From: Fluviibacter phosphoraccumulans
Lineage (GTDB): Bacteria > Pseudomonadota > Gammaproteobacteria > Burkholderiales > Rhodocyclaceae
Direction of reading: 5' to 3'
DNA length: 64,000 nt
Assembly (NCBI RefSeq): GCF_016110345.1
Contig: NZ_AP019011.1
Location: 1,116,001-1,180,000, forward strand
Positions 34,209 through 42,670 of the stretch are shown here, piece by piece. Both the position numbers and the translations under genes were made by a program. Numbering within the stretch: position 1 is the first letter of the stretch; each line of letters starts with the position of its first letter. Under the pieces are notes generated by a model. The model had not been told where the DNA came from. It saw nothing but the letters and a program-made list of their open reading frames with translations, and ran no database searches.

Positions 34209-35585
34209 TTACCAGTTAAAAAGTCGCTGCAAGTCGTTGAAAACTGCAATAAACATCAGCGATCCGAGCAGAAATACACCAAAACGCTGAAACAACGCCT
34301 GACGTTCGGCAGAAATAGGTTTACCGGTCAGAATCTCAACGAAATAATACATCAAGTGCCCCCCATCGAGGAGCGGCAAGGGCAAGAGGTTAATGACCCC
34401 CAGCGAAAGACTGACGATGGCCAGAAAGCGCAGAAAGGCTTCAAGTCCAATGCGGGCAGTTTGCCCAGCGGCCGAAGCAATACTAATCGGCCCTGACAGG
34501 TTATCCAGCGAGGCCTTACCGACAATCATTTGGCCCATCATGACCAGGGTGAATCGACTTTTTTCGTAGGTCTCTGCAACGGCAGCGCCAAACGCAGCAC
34601 CTGGCCCCAGCGTTTTATGAATTTTATATGCGGCCAAGGCACTGCCCTGCTCCGGAGAAATGCCCGCCCGGCCAATCGTCTGTCCCTGCTCTGCTACGCT
34701 TGCGGGCTTCAGGGTCAGGGTTGTTTGCTGCTCTTGTCGTTCGATGACCAGCGTCAACGGTTGTTCAGGATGCGCACGAATCAGCTTAACGAATTCACCC
34801 CACGCCGTAATGGGAGCGCCATTGACACTCAGCACGCGGTCACCGATCTGGATGCCCGCAGCAAACGCCGCACTTTCCGGCTGCACCTGACCAACAATAG
34901 GTGGCAACTGCGGCACAGCCAATTTCAAACCCAGATCGGGCAACACGGTTGGCCCCAGCGGCACCTCCGCAGGCAGGCGGATTTCGACGCCACGATCCGG
35001 CGCCCCCGCTACCGGCACGCCGCCCTCGGTGGCTACAACCGCCAGGCTGACGACCGGATCTTTAGAGATCAACTGCAACAGCTGCCATTGGGCTTCAGAC
35101 CAACTGCTGACGGTGTCACCATCGACACGCGTAACCATATCATTAGCATGAATACCGGCAACAGCCGCCGGGGTGCCCGGTTCAGGCGCCGCCAAAATCG
35201 GACGCCATTCGGACACGCCGTTCAGAAACACCACCCAATACAGCAGAATGGCCAACAGAAAATTAGCGATCGGTCCTGCAGACACCATAGCAATCCGTTT
35301 ACCGACGGACTGCGTATCAAAAGCGGCAAGACGCTCTGCGTTGGAAAGCCCAGTTTCCTCACGCGTATCCAGCGGCTTCACATATCCGCCCAACGGCCAG
35401 AGACAGAGGGCCCACTCGGTCCCGGATTTATCGGTTCGTGACCATAAGACTTTGCCAAAACCAAAGGCAAAGCGCAGCACGCGTACGCCGCACCAACGCA
35501 TCACCAGGTAATGACCCAGCTCGTGAATCACCACGAGCAGACCAATGGCGACGACAAAGGCCCACAAAGAATTCAGAAAGTTCAA
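34209..35585 (-). CDS. rseP: Site-2 zinc metalloprotease RseP
   Basis: Intramembrane protease that cleaves the anti-sigma factor RseA, releasing sigma-E during envelope stress. The 458-residue protein has HELGH at residues 21-25 (Zn ligands His21 and His25, catalytic Glu22) in the first transmembrane segment. Two periplasmic PDZ domains follow (PGTPAAVAGIHANDMVTRVDG; PESAAFAAGIQIGDRVLSVNG), then the LLPLPLLDGGHL motif that supplies the third ligand. The start appears to be TTG at 35585, sharing bases with the dxr stop (TTGA); no ATG gives a full first segment. Confidence 0.94.
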   Translation of the reverse strand: MNFLNSLWAFVVAIGLLVVIHELGHYLVMRWCGVRVLRFAFGFGKVLWSRTDKSGTEWALCLWPLGGYVKPLDTREETGLSNAERLAAFDTQSVGKRIAMVSAGPIANFLLAILLYWVVFLNGVSEWRPILAAPEPGTPAAVAGIHANDMVTRVDGDTVSSWSEAQWQLLQLISKDPVVSLAVVATEGGVPVAGAPDRGVEIRLPAEVPLGPTVLPDLGLKLAVPQLPPIVGQVQPESAAFAAGIQIGDRVLSVNGAPITAWGEFVKLIRAHPEQPLTLVIERQEQQTTLTLKPASVAEQGQTIGRAGISPEQGSALAAYKIHKTLGPGAAFGAAVAETYEKSRFTLVMMGQMIVGKASLDNLSGPISIASAAGQTARIGLEAFLRFLAIVSLSLGVINLLPLPLLDGGHLMYYFVEILTGKPISAERQALFQRFGVFLLGSLMFIAVFNDLQRLFNW

Positions 35586-36763
35586 GCGCGGCTTTCAACA
35601 CGTGATTGGGCATCAAGGCGTGCCCGTTGATCGACTGCCAGCACGGCATCAAGCCCAGAAAGCGGCGTATCCGGAATGGCCGCTAGCGTTTCTCTGATCA
35701 CTTCAGGGATATCCAGGAAGGCGATCTTGTTATCCAGAAAAGCCGCCACAGCAATTTCGTTGGCCGCATTCAGCACGGCAGGTGCCGAACCACCACGTTT
35801 GAGTGCTTCAAAGGCAAGCGCCAAGCACGGAAACGCATCAAGATCAGGTTCTGCAAAATCAAATTGACCACAGGCCACCAAATCGAGCAAAGCCACCCCA
35901 GAAGCAATTCGCTCTGGCCAAGCCAGTGCATGTGCAATGGGGGTCCGCATATCGGGCTCTCCCAATTCTGCCAGAACAGACCCATCCACATATTGCACCA
36001 ATGAATGGATCGTACTCTGCGGATGCACCACCACCTTGATCTGCTCTGCGGGCAACCCAAACAGGAAATGCGCTTCGATCACTTCCAGCCCTTTGTTCAT
36101 TAAAGAGGCTGAATCCACGGAGATCTTTTTCCCCATCGACCACTTCGGATGACTGACCGCCTGCGCAGGCGTGACCGTGGCCAGTTGGTCCCGGCTGTAC
36201 CCACGAAAAGGACCACCGGAGGCCGTCAACACAATATGACTGATACCTGTCGCTTGCGGATTACCACTATACGCAGCCGGTAACGATTGAAAAATGGCGT
36301 TGTGCTCACTGTCGATAGGCAGCAACACGGCTCCCGACTGACGAACCGCATTCATAAATACGGGGCCAGCCATAACCAGCGCTTCTTTATTGGCTAACAG
36401 CAGTCGTTTACCCGCCTCAGCAGCCGCCAAGGCAGACGGCAGGCCGGCCGCACCCACAATGGCAGCCATGACGGTATCGACATCCGGGCGTTGTACCAAA
36501 TGCACGAGCGCATCCGATCCCGTTTGAACATCAACACACAGCCCGCGATCAGCGAGACGCCGTTTAAGAAGGTCTGCCGCCTCTGGATCTACGACAACAG
36601 CCACTTCCGGCTGAAACCTGTCGATCTGCGTTTCCAGCAAATCAATCTGGCGCAACGCGGCAAGCGCATAGACCCGATAGCGATCAGGATGACGTGCAAT
36701 CACATCCAGCGTGCTCTGCCCTATGGAGCCCGTTGATCCCAGAACAACAATGCGTTGTTGCAT
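35582..36763 (-). CDS. dxr: 1-deoxy-D-xylulose 5-phosphate reductoisomerase
   Basis: Converts DXP to 2-C-methylerythritol 4-phosphate with NADPH, the first committed step of non-mevalonate isoprenoid synthesis. The 393-residue protein has the nucleotide loop GSTGSIGQSTLDVI, the active-site region PIDSEHNAIFQ with acidic metal ligands, TASGGPF, and HPKWSMGKKISVDSA. The ATG at 36763 starts MQQRIVVLGSTG. It supplies precursors used by the neighbouring uppS. Its stop overlaps the rseP start. Confidence 0.97.
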   Translation of the reverse strand: MQQRIVVLGSTGSIGQSTLDVIARHPDRYRVYALAALRQIDLLETQIDRFQPEVAVVVDPEAADLLKRRLADRGLCVDVQTGSDALVHLVQRPDVDTVMAAIVGAAGLPSALAAAEAGKRLLLANKEALVMAGPVFMNAVRQSGAVLLPIDSEHNAIFQSLPAAYSGNPQATGISHIVLTASGGPFRGYSRDQLATVTPAQAVSHPKWSMGKKISVDSASLMNKGLEVIEAHFLFGLPAEQIKVVVHPQSTIHSLVQYVDGSVLAELGEPDMRTPIAHALAWPERIASGVALLDLVACGQFDFAEPDLDAFPCLALAFEALKRGGSAPAVLNAANEIAVAAFLDNKIAFLDIPEVIRETLAAIPDTPLSGLDAVLAVDQRARLDAQSRVESRA

Positions 36764-36773
36764 CAGTGACTCT

Positions 36774-37589
36774 TTAATGACCAACGGCAAGAATAATCAT
36801 CAGCAGTGCGACTGGCAAAACCGAGAGCTGACTATCAATGCGATCAAGGACTCCGCCATGACCCGGCAACAGTTGAGAGCTATCTTTAATGCCCGCTTGG
36901 CGTTTCATCAGCGACTCAAATAAATCGCCGGTAACTGAGAGCACCAGTAACAGTAAGAGCACGGGCACGGATAGCGCCGTAAAGATGCCGCCCACTTGAT
37001 TCATCGCAATCGCGTAAATCATCATACAAACAGCAGCACCCGCCACCCCTTCCCAGGTTTTTCCCGGGCTGATGGCAGGGGCAAGCTTACGTTTACCAAA
37101 CTGCTTACCGGCAAAATAAGCGCCAATATCAGCGATCCAGGGCACAGCCATGGTCGCCAGTAACAACCACGGTTCGGGTGGCACCGATTTGAGCGACACC
37201 AAGGCACACCAGGCTGGCACCAGCAACACCAGGCCAACGATAAAGTGCACAAAAGGTTGACGCAGTTCCCACCGTTTAACCAGCCATAGTGGCACCACCA
37301 ACAACCAGAACACACTCCCCACGAGCAAACTAATGCCGGTCAGCCAAGCCATCATGAATACCGGGGCCGCCAGCGCCAAAGCGGCCAGCACATTGCCTAG
37401 CAGCAAGGCCAAAACAATGCGCGCGATGGGCGATGTATAGGGCGCGGGGGTCAATCTGAGCCATTCCCAGAAACCAAGCCCTGCCAGCAATGAGGCAAAA
37501 ACAATCCAAGTCCAGCCAGGCAATACAAACAACACCAGAAATATCAGAACAAAGAGTACGACAGCCGTTTTAATACGCGTGACTAACAT
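36774..37589 (-). CDS. cdsA: Phosphatidate cytidylyltransferase CdsA
   Basis: Makes CDP-diacylglycerol from phosphatidate and CTP, the precursor of all phospholipids. The 271-residue protein has about eight transmembrane segments and the family signature near the C-terminus: SLMKRQAGIKDSSQLLPGHG followed by GVLDRIDS, with the acidic metal-binding residues. It overlaps uppS by 7 bases and precedes dxr by 10. Confidence 0.96.
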   Translation of the reverse strand: MLVTRIKTAVVLFVLIFLVLFVLPGWTWIVFASLLAGLGFWEWLRLTPAPYTSPIARIVLALLLGNVLAALALAAPVFMMAWLTGISLLVGSVFWLLVVPLWLVKRWELRQPFVHFIVGLVLLVPAWCALVSLKSVPPEPWLLLATMAVPWIADIGAYFAGKQFGKRKLAPAISPGKTWEGVAGAAVCMMIYAIAMNQVGGIFTALSVPVLLLLLVLSVTGDLFESLMKRQAGIKDSSQLLPGHGGVLDRIDSQLSVLPVALLMIILAVGH

Positions 37590-38407
37590 GATGGGCTTTC
37601 CTTCTTAGGGCTTTGGCCCTCGAGCGCAGCGCGCTGCGCTGCTTCAATCTGGTCACCCGTCTGACCAAAGCGCCGCTGTCGTTTCTGAAATGATCGTATG
37701 GCCGAAACGAACTCTGTTTCACCAAATTCAGGCCACAGAACACTCGTAAAATATAGTTCAGAATAAGCCAACTGCCAAAGCAAAAAGTTGGAGATACGCT
37801 CTTCCCCGCCTGTGCGAATAAATAAATCCGGTTCGGGTACACCGGCAAAGCACAGATAAGGCTCTAAATCCTGCTCGGTATATTCTCCGGCGCGCTCTGG
37901 CTGAGCCAGAACCAAGCGATTAACCGCCTGAATAATGTCCCAGCGCCCACCATAATTAGCGCAAACATGCAGCGTCAGTCGGGTATTAGTCGCCGTGGTG
38001 GCTTCAGCTTCGGCAATCAGCACCTGCAACTCAGGCGCAAAGCGGGTACGATCCCCGACAATGCGCAAACGGATACCGTGCTCGTTCAGCTTACCGACTT
38101 CCTGTTCGAGCGCACGCATAAACAGTTGCATCAGTAACGACACTTCATCCGGCGGACGTCGCCAGTTTTCTGAACTAAAGGCAAACAAGGTGAGATGCGC
38201 CACGCCCAGCTCAAGGCAACGGCGGACGGTGCTGCGCACGGCTTCTACGCCTTGCCGGTGCCCAGCAACGCGCGGCAGTAAACGACGCTTGGCCCATCGC
38301 CCATTACCATCCATGATGATGGCAATGTGCCGAGGCGCAACGCCATCATGGACAGAAGGCTCAGCCTTGGGCTGAGCCTGTCTACGGAACCAACGGGTCA
38401 CTGACAT
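37583..38407 (-). CDS. uppS: Undecaprenyl diphosphate synthase (Z-type)
   Basis: Condenses isopentenyl units onto farnesyl diphosphate to make the C55 carrier for peptidoglycan and O-antigen. The 274-residue protein contains IAIIMDGNGRWAKRR with the catalytic Asp, GHRQGVEAVR, FAFSSENWRRP and the C-terminal substrate-binding RTGGEERISNFLLWQ. The ATG at 38407 was chosen; the preceding in-frame TTG is less likely. It starts 11 bases after frr. Confidence 0.96.
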   Translation of the reverse strand: MSVTRWFRRQAQPKAEPSVHDGVAPRHIAIIMDGNGRWAKRRLLPRVAGHRQGVEAVRSTVRRCLELGVAHLTLFAFSSENWRRPPDEVSLLMQLFMRALEQEVGKLNEHGIRLRIVGDRTRFAPELQVLIAEAEATTATNTRLTLHVCANYGGRWDIIQAVNRLVLAQPERAGEYTEQDLEPYLCFAGVPEPDLFIRTGGEERISNFLLWQLAYSELYFTSVLWPEFGETEFVSAIRSFQKRQRRFGQTGDQIEAAQRAALEGQSPKKESPSC

Positions 38408-38418
38408 CAAGTTTATCG

Positions 38419-38973
38419 TCAGATCTGCAGCAGTTCTTTTTCTTTTTCTGCCAGAAGTTTGTCGACTTCTGCCACCGATTTATCCGTTAGCTTCTGGATT
38501 TCATCCTGCGCACGACGCTCATCATCCTCAGAAATTTCTTTGTTCTTGAGTGCTTCTTTCAAGGCATTGTTGGCATCACGACGCAAATTACGGATGGAGA
38601 CTTTACCGTTTTCGCCTTCCGCCTTAACGACCTTGATCAGTTCTTTACGACGCTCTTCGGTCAGAGGTGGCATAGGCACACGAATCAGCTCACCCTGAGA
38701 AGCCGGGTTGAGGCCAAGATCACAATCACGAATGGCCTTTTCAATCTTGGCACCCATCGGCTTTTCCCAAGGCTGAACGCCCACAGTACGCGCATCGATC
38801 AAGGTGACATTAGCCACCTGATTGAGTGGCACCATCGAGCCGTAGTACTCAACCATCACATGGTCAAGAATTGATGGTTGTGCACGGCCGGTCCGAATTT
38901 TACCCAGCTCGTTTTTCAAGCTTTCCAGAGACTTGAGCATTTTCTGCTCGGTTTGTTGTTTCAGTTCGCTCAT
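38419..38973 (-). CDS. frr: Ribosome recycling factor
   Basis: Splits post-termination ribosomes together with EF-G. The 184-residue protein is one residue shorter than most. Typical blocks are SLKNELGKIRTGRAQPSILDH, MPPLTEERRKELIKVVK and the C-terminal long-helix QKLTDKSVAEVDKLLAEKEKEL. Its spacing to pyrH (18 bases) and uppS (11 bases) fits a continuous operon. Confidence 0.97.
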   Translation of the reverse strand: MSELKQQTEQKMLKSLESLKNELGKIRTGRAQPSILDHVMVEYYGSMVPLNQVANVTLIDARTVGVQPWEKPMGAKIEKAIRDCDLGLNPASQGELIRVPMPPLTEERRKELIKVVKAEGENGKVSIRNLRRDANNALKEALKNKEISEDDERRAQDEIQKLTDKSVAEVDKLLAEKEKELLQI

Positions 38974-38991
38974 ATTAATAATCCTGATCTA

Positions 38992-39708
38992 TCAGCAATA
39001 AACGAGAGTACCTTCCGTAGCGCCCATAACGACCCGCTCCAGCGCACCGGTTTCGAAAATTGAAAATACGTTGATCGGCAGTTTCTGATCGCGGCATAAC
39101 GCAAAAGCCGTTGCATCCATAACCTTCAGGTCTCTTTGGATGGCTTCGTCAAACGAAATCGTTGCGTATTTAGTGGCGGTCGGATCCTTCTTCGGATCGG
39201 CCGTATAAATACCATCAACCTTGGTCGCCTTCAACACAATTTCGGCGCCGATTTCGGCACCACGCAGTGCTGCTGCGGTATCCGTCGTAAAGAACGGGTT
39301 GCCCGTGCCAGCGGCAAAAATCACAATACGGCCCTGCTCTAAGTAGCGAATTGCTTTGCCACGGACATAGGGTTCAACCACTTGCTGGATATCCAGCGCG
39401 GATTGCACACGCACCGGCAGACCGGCAAGACGCATCGCATCCTGCAGCGCCAAACTGTTCATCACGGTGGCCAGCATGCCCATGTAATCGGCTTGAGCAC
39501 GATCCATACCCGAGGCTGATGCAGCGACGCCGCGGAAAATATTACCGCCACCAATCACGACGCCCATCTGGACACCCAGATCGGCCACTTTTTTAATTTC
39601 AGCGACAATGCCACTGATCGTCTGACGATTGATACCGTAGGCATCATCACCCATCAATGCCTCTCCGGACAGCTTGAGCAATATGCGTTTGTATTTGGGC
39701 GTTGCCAT
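38992..39708 (-). CDS. pyrH: Uridylate kinase
   Basis: Phosphorylates UMP to UDP; a bacterial hexameric enzyme regulated by GTP and UTP. The 238-residue protein has KLSGEALMGDDAYGI, VIGGGNIFRG, and the amino acid kinase blocks AAGTGNPFFTTDTAAALRG and KATKVDGIYTADP. It follows tsf by about 78 bases containing a perfect hairpin. Confidence 0.97.
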   Translation of the reverse strand: MATPKYKRILLKLSGEALMGDDAYGINRQTISGIVAEIKKVADLGVQMGVVIGGGNIFRGVAASASGMDRAQADYMGMLATVMNSLALQDAMRLAGLPVRVQSALDIQQVVEPYVRGKAIRYLEQGRIVIFAAGTGNPFFTTDTAAALRGAEIGAEIVLKATKVDGIYTADPKKDPTATKYATISFDEAIQRDLKVMDATAFALCRDQKLPINVFSIFETGALERVVMGATEGTLVYC

Positions 39709-39752
39709 AAGATTTACCTTTCAATACAGAAATGCGTGCTTCAAGAATCCGG

Positions 39753-39775
39753 GGGTCACGCCAGGGGCGTGACCC
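39753..39775 (-). other. Perfect hairpin between tsf and pyrH
   Basis: GGGTCACGCC (39753-39762) and GGCGTGACCC (39766-39775) form a 10-bp GC-rich stem with a 3-base loop. No T-tract follows on the minus strand. It could be a weak attenuator or an mRNA-processing or stability element separating highly expressed rpsB-tsf from the pyrH downstream genes. Structure seen; role inferred. Confidence 0.5.
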
Positions 39776-39786
39776 TTCAGACAAAT

Positions 39787-40686
39787 TTACTTCTTAGCGG
39801 CAGCAGCAGCGGCCTGAGCAGCCACTTCAGCAGCAAAGTCATCAACCTTCTTCTCGATGCCTTCACCCACCAGATACAGCGTAAAGCCGTTGATCTGGGC
39901 GTTCTTTTGCTTGAGCAGTTGCTCAATGGTTTGCTTACCGTCATCAGCCTTCACAAAGACCTGACCCATCAGCGTCACTTCTTTGAGGAACTTCTGAACG
40001 GTGCCTTCAACCATCTTGGCGACGATATCGGCCGGCTTGCCCGATTCGGCAGCCTTTTCAGTGGCGATACGGCGCTCGGTTTCGATCAGGGCAGCATCAA
40101 CACCCGAGGCGTCCAGCGACTTCGGCTTGTTTGCAGCAATGTGCATGGCCAGATCCTTAGCCAGCGCTTCGTCACCACCAACCAGGTCAACCAGCACACC
40201 GATCTTGCTACCACCGTGAATGTACGAAGCCACCTGACCGGCGCCTTCAATACGCACAAAACGACGGATCGCCATGTTTTCACCGATCTTACCCACCAGC
40301 GCAGCGCGAACGGTTTCAACCGTCGAACCATCCATCGGCAATGCCGACAGCTCAGCCACATCGGCCGGGTTCTGCGTAGCGACCAGCTCGGCAACCTTGC
40401 TCGTAAACGCCAGGAAATCATCATTCTTGGCGACGAAGTCGGTTTCACAGTTCACTTCAACCATGGATGCCAGCTTGCCGTCGGCCGCGATGTAGATACC
40501 TACGATACCTTCAGCGGCAATACGGGCAGCCGCCTTAGAGGCCTTGCTACCCAGCTTGACGCGCAGAATTTCTTCAGCCTTGACCATATCGCCCTGGGCT
40601 TCGGTCAGTGCTTTCTTGCATTCCATCATTGGCGCATCGGTCTTTTCGCGAAGTTCCTTGACCATTCCTGCGGTAATTTCAGCCAT
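39787..40686 (-). CDS. tsf: Elongation factor Ts
   Basis: Nucleotide exchange factor for EF-Tu. The 299-residue protein opens with the N-terminal UBA-like domain (MVKELREKTDAPMMECKKAL) and contains SEGIVGIY-like sequence (AEGIVGIYIA) and the conserved NCETDFVAKNDDF core. It ends in an Ala/Lys-rich tail. A long open frame on the opposite strand is a composition effect. It follows rpsB by about 145 bases with a strong hairpin. Confidence 0.97.
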   Translation of the reverse strand: MAEITAGMVKELREKTDAPMMECKKALTEAQGDMVKAEEILRVKLGSKASKAAARIAAEGIVGIYIAADGKLASMVEVNCETDFVAKNDDFLAFTSKVAELVATQNPADVAELSALPMDGSTVETVRAALVGKIGENMAIRRFVRIEGAGQVASYIHGGSKIGVLVDLVGGDEALAKDLAMHIAANKPKSLDASGVDAALIETERRIATEKAAESGKPADIVAKMVEGTVQKFLKEVTLMGQVFVKADDGKQTIEQLLKQKNAQINGFTLYLVGEGIEKKVDDFAAEVAAQAAAAAAKK

Positions 40687-40760
40687 GCTTATCTCCTCAT
40701 TCGAATCTATTTCGTGTTACCTGCCGTAACAACGTGCGGCAAGTAGCGTGTTTATTGCAA

Positions 40761-40784
40761 ATCGGCCGCCCGAAGGCGGCCGAT
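40761..40784 (-). other. UUCG-capped hairpin between rpsB and tsf
   Basis: On the minus-strand RNA, AUCGGCCGCC-UUCG-GGCGGCCGAU forms a perfect 10-bp stem closed by a C(UUCG)G tetraloop, the most stable known type. Only a short T-run (ATTTGC) follows. By analogy with the partial terminator between E. coli rpsB and tsf, it may reduce read-through or protect the rpsB mRNA end. Confidence 0.65.
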
Positions 40785-40831
40785 CATGCCGGAGCAAACC
40801 CTTTAAAAAACCAGGCGTCCGGCGTGACGGG

Positions 40832-41584
40832 TTATTCGCCCGCGACTTCTTCTTCGACCTCAACGAATTCGTCATCGCCACCAGCGGCGTCAACGAGTTC
40901 CTGGATCGATTGGCTACGACCTTCCAGCACCGCATCGGCAATGCCACGGGCGTACAAACGAATGGCACGCGACGAGTCATCGTTGCCTGGAATGATGTAA
41001 TCAACACCTTCCGGGTTGTGGTTGGTATCAACCACACCGATCACAGGAATGCCCAGCTTGTTGGCTTCCGTGACGGCAATCTTGTGATAACCGACGTCGA
41101 TGATGAAAATAGCATCAGGCAGCGTGTTCATGTTCTTGATACCGCCGATGGACTTCTGCAGCTTTTCCAGTTCACGCTTGAAATCCAGCGCTTCTTTTTT
41201 GGTCAGCTTTTCGCACGAACCGTCTTCAACCGACTGTTCCATGTCCTTCAGGCGCTTGATCGACTGCTTCAGCGTTTTGTAGTTGGTGAGCATACCGCCC
41301 AACCAGCGCTGGTCCACCCAAGGCATACCGGCACGTGCCGCTTCTTCAGCGACGATTTCGCGGGCCTGGCGCTTGGTGCTGACAAACAGGACCGTACCCT
41401 TGTTGGCAGACAGCTTCTTAACAAACGAAATCGCTTCGTTGTACTTGGCAACTGTCTTTTCAAGGTTAACGATGTGAATCTTGTTGCGCGCCCCAAAAAT
41501 GTAGGGGGCCATACGGGGGTTCCAGAAGCGGGTTTGGTGTCCGAAGTGGACGCCGGCTTCCAGCATTTGACGCATTGTCGACAT
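40832..41584 (-). CDS. rpsB: 30S ribosomal protein S2
   Basis: Component of the 30S subunit that binds near the bS1 site. The 250-residue protein has the N-terminal VSMRQMLEAGVHFGHQTR-like start (STMRQMLEAGVHFGHQTRFW), the FGARNKIHIVNLEKT block and GVVDTNHNPEGVDYIIPGND. A strong ribosome site (AAGGAG) precedes the ATG. First gene of the long operon reaching lpxB and rnhB; in other bacteria S2 represses its own mRNA through the leader. Confidence 0.98.
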   Translation of the reverse strand: MSTMRQMLEAGVHFGHQTRFWNPRMAPYIFGARNKIHIVNLEKTVAKYNEAISFVKKLSANKGTVLFVSTKRQAREIVAEEAARAGMPWVDQRWLGGMLTNYKTLKQSIKRLKDMEQSVEDGSCEKLTKKEALDFKRELEKLQKSIGGIKNMNTLPDAIFIIDVGYHKIAVTEANKLGIPVIGVVDTNHNPEGVDYIIPGNDDSSRAIRLYARGIADAVLEGRSQSIQELVDAAGGDDEFVEVEEEVAGE

Positions 41585-41738
41585 AACGACTCCTTGCAGG
41601 GTTAAACCGCCACGACACCGACTGCGATTTTTCCGAAGAAAAACACCCTGAATTCGGTATCGTGTGTGGATTTGTCCCGAAACGGATGCTCCGGAACGAT
41701 TTGACCAAATGGCCAGTTTTCACAAAGAAAACAGTCGG

Positions 41739-41768
41739 ATTGTACCAGCAATCAACGCAGCGCAGCAA
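41739..41768 (-). promoter_or_regulatory. Candidate rpsB promoter
   Basis: On the minus strand TTGCTG (41763-41768) and TACAAT (41739-41744) are spaced by 18 bases, a reasonable sigma-70-type promoter. Transcription would begin near 41732, leaving a leader of roughly 150 bases before the rpsB ATG, long enough for S2 autoregulation. The 280-base gap to map (41585-41864) contains no other gene that I can support. Confidence 0.42.
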
Positions 41769-41864
41769 GGGCATCCTCAGTATTGGCTGGTCCTTCGAGA
41801 GCGTCTCGGTTATGCTTCGGCATCGGCTAAAAAAGCCCTGTTTTCACATTACAAAGCCATAAAA

Positions 41865-42659
41865 ATGAGCGTCAGCATTAAAACCCCAGAACAAATCGAA
41901 TCCATGCGCGTCGCCTGCCGGCTTGCATCTGAAGTGCTTGATTACATTGCACCTTTTGTCAAACCCGGTGTCACCACCGGTGAGCTTGACCGCCTCTGCC
42001 ATGATTACATGGTCAACGTCCAGGGCACGATTCCGGCACCACTGAACTATCAACCGCCCGGCTACAGCCCTTACCCCAAGTCTATCTGCACCTCGGTCAA
42101 CCACCAGGTGTGTCATGGCATTCCCGGGGATAAACTGCTGAAAAAAGGGGATGTGGTCAACCTGGATATCACCGTCATCAAAGATGGCTGGTATGGCGAC
42201 ACCAGCCGCATGTATAGCGTGGGTGAAGTCTCTACCCTCGCCCAGCGCCTCAGCGATGTGACTTACGAATGTTTGTGGAAAGGCATCGACGTCGTTAAAC
42301 CGGGCGCTACCCTGGGCGATATCGGTCATGCCATACAGACCCACGCCCAGAAACACGGCTTCTCGGTCGTCCGCGAATTCTGCGGCCATGGGATCGGCCA
42401 GCATTTTCACGAAGATCCGCAGGTGCTGCACTATGGCAAGCCTGGTACCGGCCTCAAGTTGCAAGCAGGCATGATTTTTACCATTGAGCCGATGATCAAT
42501 GCAGGCAAAGCGGATATCCGTGAACTGGCCGATGGCTGGACCATCGTGACCAAGGACCATTCCCTTTCCGCGCAATGGGAACACACGATTGTAGTTACGG
42601 CTGACGGCGTTGAAGTCTTGACACTGTCGGCGGGCTCACCCGCCCGCCCCAGCTTCTAA
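41865..42659 (+). CDS. map: Methionine aminopeptidase type I
   Basis: Removes the N-terminal Met from nascent proteins. The 264-residue protein opens with MSVSIKTPEQIESMRVACRLA. The five metal ligands appear in LDITVIKDGWYGDTSRMY (two Asp), FCGHGIGQHFHEDP (His), FTIEPMINAG (Glu) and WEHTIVV (Glu). The ATG at 41865 was chosen because it begins the family N-terminus; the frame is open for 67 codons more but without similarity. Divergent from rpsB, as in E. coli, and followed 11 bases later by glnD. Confidence 0.96.
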   Translation: MSVSIKTPEQIESMRVACRLASEVLDYIAPFVKPGVTTGELDRLCHDYMVNVQGTIPAPLNYQPPGYSPYPKSICTSVNHQVCHGIPGDKLLKKGDVVNLDITVIKDGWYGDTSRMYSVGEVSTLAQRLSDVTYECLWKGIDVVKPGATLGDIGHAIQTHAQKHGFSVVREFCGHGIGQHFHEDPQVLHYGKPGTGLKLQAGMIFTIEPMINAGKADIRELADGWTIVTKDHSLSAQWEHTIVVTADGVEVLTLSAGSPARPSF

Positions 42660-42670
42660 GTCGTTGCCTC

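Noticed and set aside
39736..40746. 336-codon open frame on the plus strand
   Set aside because: It lies opposite tsf, whose amino acid and codon use explains the lack of stops; it has no family features.
41664..41864. N-terminal extension of Map (67 open codons) or an extra small gene
   Set aside because: The added sequence has no resemblance to Map or to anything I recognise, and it covers the probable rpsB promoter. The conserved start is at 41865.
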